Shown: piece after piece, positions 61,640 through 64,000 of the stretch
Layout of the letters: each line of letters opens with the position of its first letter
Numbering within the stretch: position 1 is the stretch's first letter
Assembly: GCA_040387555.1 (NCBI GenBank)
Contig: JAZKDO010000001.1
Coordinates: 496,001-560,000 of the forward strand
Source: UBA4416 sp040387555
Lineage (GTDB): Bacteria > Bacteroidota > Bacteroidia > B-17B0 > Aurantibacillaceae
Length of the DNA: 64,000 nt
Reading direction: 5' to 3'
Notes under the pieces: model-generated
Seen by the model: the letters and a program-made list of their open reading frames with translations, nothing else
The model's database searches: none
What the model was told of the DNA's origin: nothing
Translations under genes and position numbers: made by a program

Positions 61640-64000
61640 ATGACTATGTCGAAAAAATACTGGAAAGGTTTGCCTGAATTAAACAACAGCGAAGACTTTT
61701 TAAAAAGCAAAAACAATGAATTTGCAGAGAATTTACCAATGGAAGAATTCCTTACTGGTGATGATGCTAATTCTAAAGGTACAAGTCGCAGGGACTTTTT
61801 AAAAGTTATGGGCTTCTCAACAGCAGCAGTTGCTTTAGCGGCTTGTGAAACACCTGTTAACAAATCTATTCCTTACGTAGTAAAACCAGAAGAAGTTACT
61901 CCTGGTGTAGCAAATTTTTATGCTTCCACATTCTATGATGGACATGATTATGCTTCTGTATTAGTTAAGACCCGCGAAGGACGTCCTATTAAGATCGAAG
62001 GAAATGATTTGTCCAAAGTAAGTCATGGTGCTACAAGTGCTCGTGTTCAGTCATCCGTTCTTAGTTTATATGATGGGGCGCGTCTAAATGGGCCATTAGC
62101 AAAAGGAAATCCAACTACCTGGAAAAATGTAGATGATGCCGTTGCTAAATCATTGACTGCCGGAACTAATGTTATTTTAAGTTCAACAATCATCAGTCCT
62201 TCTACAAAGGCTGTTATCGCTGAGTTTACTGCTAAATACCCTAATTCAAAACACGTTGTTTATGATGCGGTATCTTATTCTGCTTTAATTAAAGCTAATA
62301 AGAATGTATTTGGTAAGGCCGTTGTTTCTTCCTACGATTTCTCTAAAGCAAAAACTATTGTTGGTATTGCTTGTGACTTCTTAGGAACCTGGTTAAACCC
62401 AATCGAATTTGCTAATCAATACAGCAAAACACGTAAAGTTAGCCGCGAGAATTTAGAAATGAGTAAACACTACCATTTCGAAGCTAATTTATCTTTAACC
62501 GGAGCTAATGCTGATGAGCGTTACATGGTTAAAGCTTCTGAGTTCGGAAAAGTAATTGCAAGCTTATATAATGAAGTAGCCGGTTCAACAGGAAACACTA
62601 AAGTTTCTGCTGCCAATATTTCAAATGCAGATGCAGTAAAAGCCATTTCAAAAGCAGCTAAGCAATTAGTTGAAAATAAAGGAAAATCAATTGTTGTTTG
62701 CGGATTCAATGATGAAGGTTGCCAGACTTTGGTAAACGGAATCAACAAAATGTTAGATAACTACGGAAAAACTGTAGATGTTGACATGCACTTCAATTTA
62801 AAACAAGGTAACGATAAAGATTTTATCGACTTGGTGGCGGATTTAAATGCTGGAAAAGTTGGAGTTTTAATGACTTATAACTGTAACCCGGTTTATACAG
62901 CTCCCGCTTCATTGAAATTTGAAGCAGCTTATAAAAAAGCAGCTCTAAAAGTTTCTTTCTCTCAATCATTAGACGAAACATCTGCATTAGCTGATTTCGT
63001 TTGTCCTGATAATAATTATTTAGAGTCTTGGGGTGATGCTAGTCCGAAACGCGGACATTATTCATTACAACAACCTACTATTCGTCAGATTTTCGCAGCT
63101 CCTCGCTACGAAGGAACACGTCAGGTGCAGGACACATTATTAAAATGGTCAGGCATCAAAGCTGATTATTTAACTTATTTACAAGGATACTGGAACAATC
63201 ATGTTTTCCCTCAACAAGGAAAATATTTGGATTTTGCTTCTTTCTGGGCACATACTTTACACGATGGTGTATTAAAAGTATCTGTTTTAAAAGATATGCC
63301 GGTTGCCCCAATGGCAAAAGATTCTACAGGAAAGCCTTTAATGGCTGGTGTTGCTGCAATCATTAGTGATGTAGTTGCTGATACAACGAAAGTTGTTGCT
63401 ACTCCTGCTCATCATGCTGCTGCTCACCAAGAAACAGTAGCAGAACCTGCTTCAACTATGCCAACGGCTGATTATAATAAAGCAGCTTCAATGGCTACCA
63501 AAGCAAAAGGTGGTGCATTTGAATTAGTAGTATATGAAAAAGTTGGTTTAGGAAATGGAAATCAAAGTAATAACCCATGGTTAATGGAATTACCTGATCC
63601 TATCTCTAAAGTAACCTGGGACAACTATATTACAATGAATCCTGCAGATGTTGCGGCATTAGGATTAAATGAAATGAAACGCCAGGATATTATTGGTTCT
63701 GTCGTTGACTTAACTGTTAACGGAATGACTATTAAAGTGCCTGTATACCCTCAACCTGGTCAAACAGCAGGTACTATAGGTTTAGCAATTGGTTATGGCC
63801 GAACGGCTGAATCAATGAAAGTAGCTTTTGGTGTTGGTGTAAATGCTTATCCTTTTTTGACTGTTTCAGATGACGCTATCCAAAATGTTAGCTTAACTGC
63901 TTCTGTAGCTAAAACTGCAGGTGATCATAAATTTGCGGCTACCCAGATCCATCATACAATCATGGGTCGTGAGGAATATTTATTAAGAGAAGTTTCTTTA
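61640..64000 (+). CDS. actB: Alternative complex III iron-sulphur subunit (ActB-like), partial
   Basis: 787 codons from the ATG at 61640 to the window end without a stop. The N-terminus has the extended TAT-type leader of this family: about 48 residues before SRRDFLKVMGFSTAAVALAAC, with the twin Arg at about residues 49-50 and a Cys that could be lipidated. The rest resembles the molybdopterin-oxidoreductase-like (MoCo-free) domain of ActB; the iron-sulphur part lies beyond the window. A short Ala/His-rich segment (PAHHAAAHQ) occurs near 63410-63440. It carries electrons from quinol to the cytochrome subunit. Confidence 0.88.
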   Translation, partial: MTMSKKYWKGLPELNNSEDFLKSKNNEFAENLPMEEFLTGDDANSKGTSRRDFLKVMGFSTAAVALAACETPVNKSIPYVVKPEEVTPGVANFYASTFYDGHDYASVLVKTREGRPIKIEGNDLSKVSHGATSARVQSSVLSLYDGARLNGPLAKGNPTTWKNVDDAVAKSLTAGTNVILSSTIISPSTKAVIAEFTAKYPNSKHVVYDAVSYSALIKANKNVFGKAVVSSYDFSKAKTIVGIACDFLGTWLNPIEFANQYSKTRKVSRENLEMSKHYHFEANLSLTGANADERYMVKASEFGKVIASLYNEVAGSTGNTKVSAANISNADAVKAISKAAKQLVENKGKSIVVCGFNDEGCQTLVNGINKMLDNYGKTVDVDMHFNLKQGNDKDFIDLVADLNAGKVGVLMTYNCNPVYTAPASLKFEAAYKKAALKVSFSQSLDETSALADFVCPDNNYLESWGDASPKRGHYSLQQPTIRQIFAAPRYEGTRQVQDTLLKWSGIKADYLTYLQGYWNNHVFPQQGKYLDFASFWAHTLHDGVLKVSVLKDMPVAPMAKDSTGKPLMAGVAAIISDVVADTTKVVATPAHHAAAHQETVAEPASTMPTADYNKAASMATKAKGGAFELVVYEKVGLGNGNQSNNPWLMELPDPISKVTWDNYITMNPADVAALGLNEMKRQDIIGSVVDLTVNGMTIKVPVYPQPGQTAGTIGLAIGYGRTAESMKVAFGVGVNAYPFLTVSDDAIQNVSLTASVAKTAGDHKFAATQIHHTIMGREEYLLREVSL

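Overview
The window looks like chromosomal DNA of a low-GC member of the Bacteroidota. The evidence is several secreted proteins with type IX secretion (T9SS) sorting tails, a PorP/SprF-family protein next to a 1904-residue adhesin, Bacteroidota-restricted families (DUF4296, DUF4412), an alternative complex III respiratory operon, a small AURKAIP1/COX24-type basic protein, few Shine-Dalgarno sequences, and promoters of the TTG...TAnnTTTG type. A genus cannot be assigned from the sequence alone. I see no rRNA, tRNA, CRISPR array, transposase, phage gene or plasmid gene. Most of the window is ordinary core genome with short intergenic regions.

Layout. 0-2.4 kb: 5' part of ileS (minus strand), then a repeat element and a truncated haemoglobin. 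2.9-9.0 kb: a compact gene set resembling part of a flexirubin/aryl-polyene pathway: an O-methyltransferase diverging from an aromatic amino acid ammonia-lyase broken by a one-base frameshift, then ketoreductase, ketosynthase, acyl carrier protein and an LpxL-like acyltransferase. 9.0-12.7 kb: an unknown helical protein and two T9SS cargo proteins. 12.8-15.9 kb (minus): HU-type protein, TPR membrane protein, a 29-residue ribosomal-type peptide and RNase G. 16.1-19.7 kb: PASTA protein, T9SS cargo and RluD-like pseudouridine synthase. 19.7-22.8 kb (minus): a secreted protein, a TM2-like protein, a SCO copper chaperone with a copper-site-less paralogue, and a small membrane protein. 22.9-28.2 kb: MltD-like transglycosylase, an ECF sigma factor with a likely anti-sigma protein, YraN, and DUF4412 and DUF4349 proteins. 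28.2-30.7 kb: an overlapping operon of a hot-dog dehydratase, ABC ATPase and ABC permease, which may serve the aryl-lipid pathway. 30.8-37.5 kb: PorP/SprF and the giant repeat adhesin.

37.9-44.5 kb: M20 amidohydrolase, DUF4296 lipoprotein, YifB/ComM, a GT39-like membrane protein, a small secreted protein and a GNAT/FemAB-like protein. 44.7-48.1 kb: deoC, an aldehyde dehydrogenase and a truncated aldehyde dehydrogenase without a catalytic cysteine. 48.1-48.4 kb: a large imperfect palindromic intergenic repeat. 48.4-60.0 kb: leuS, an orphan HisKA_2-type kinase, photolyase, long-form urocanase, DUF885 peptidase-like lipoprotein, HD hydrolase, ACMSD-like amidohydrolase and an unknown protein. 60.2-64.0 kb: start of the alternative complex III operon (multihaem ActA and a partial ActB), preceded by four 11-bp tandem repeats.

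No clearly new defence or mobile system was found. The items most worth a second look are the broken ammonia-lyase in the aryl-lipid cluster, the copper-less SCO paralogue, the two-gene ALDH16-like arrangement, the 501-bp tandem duplication in the adhesin gene, and three intergenic elements built as inverted repeats.
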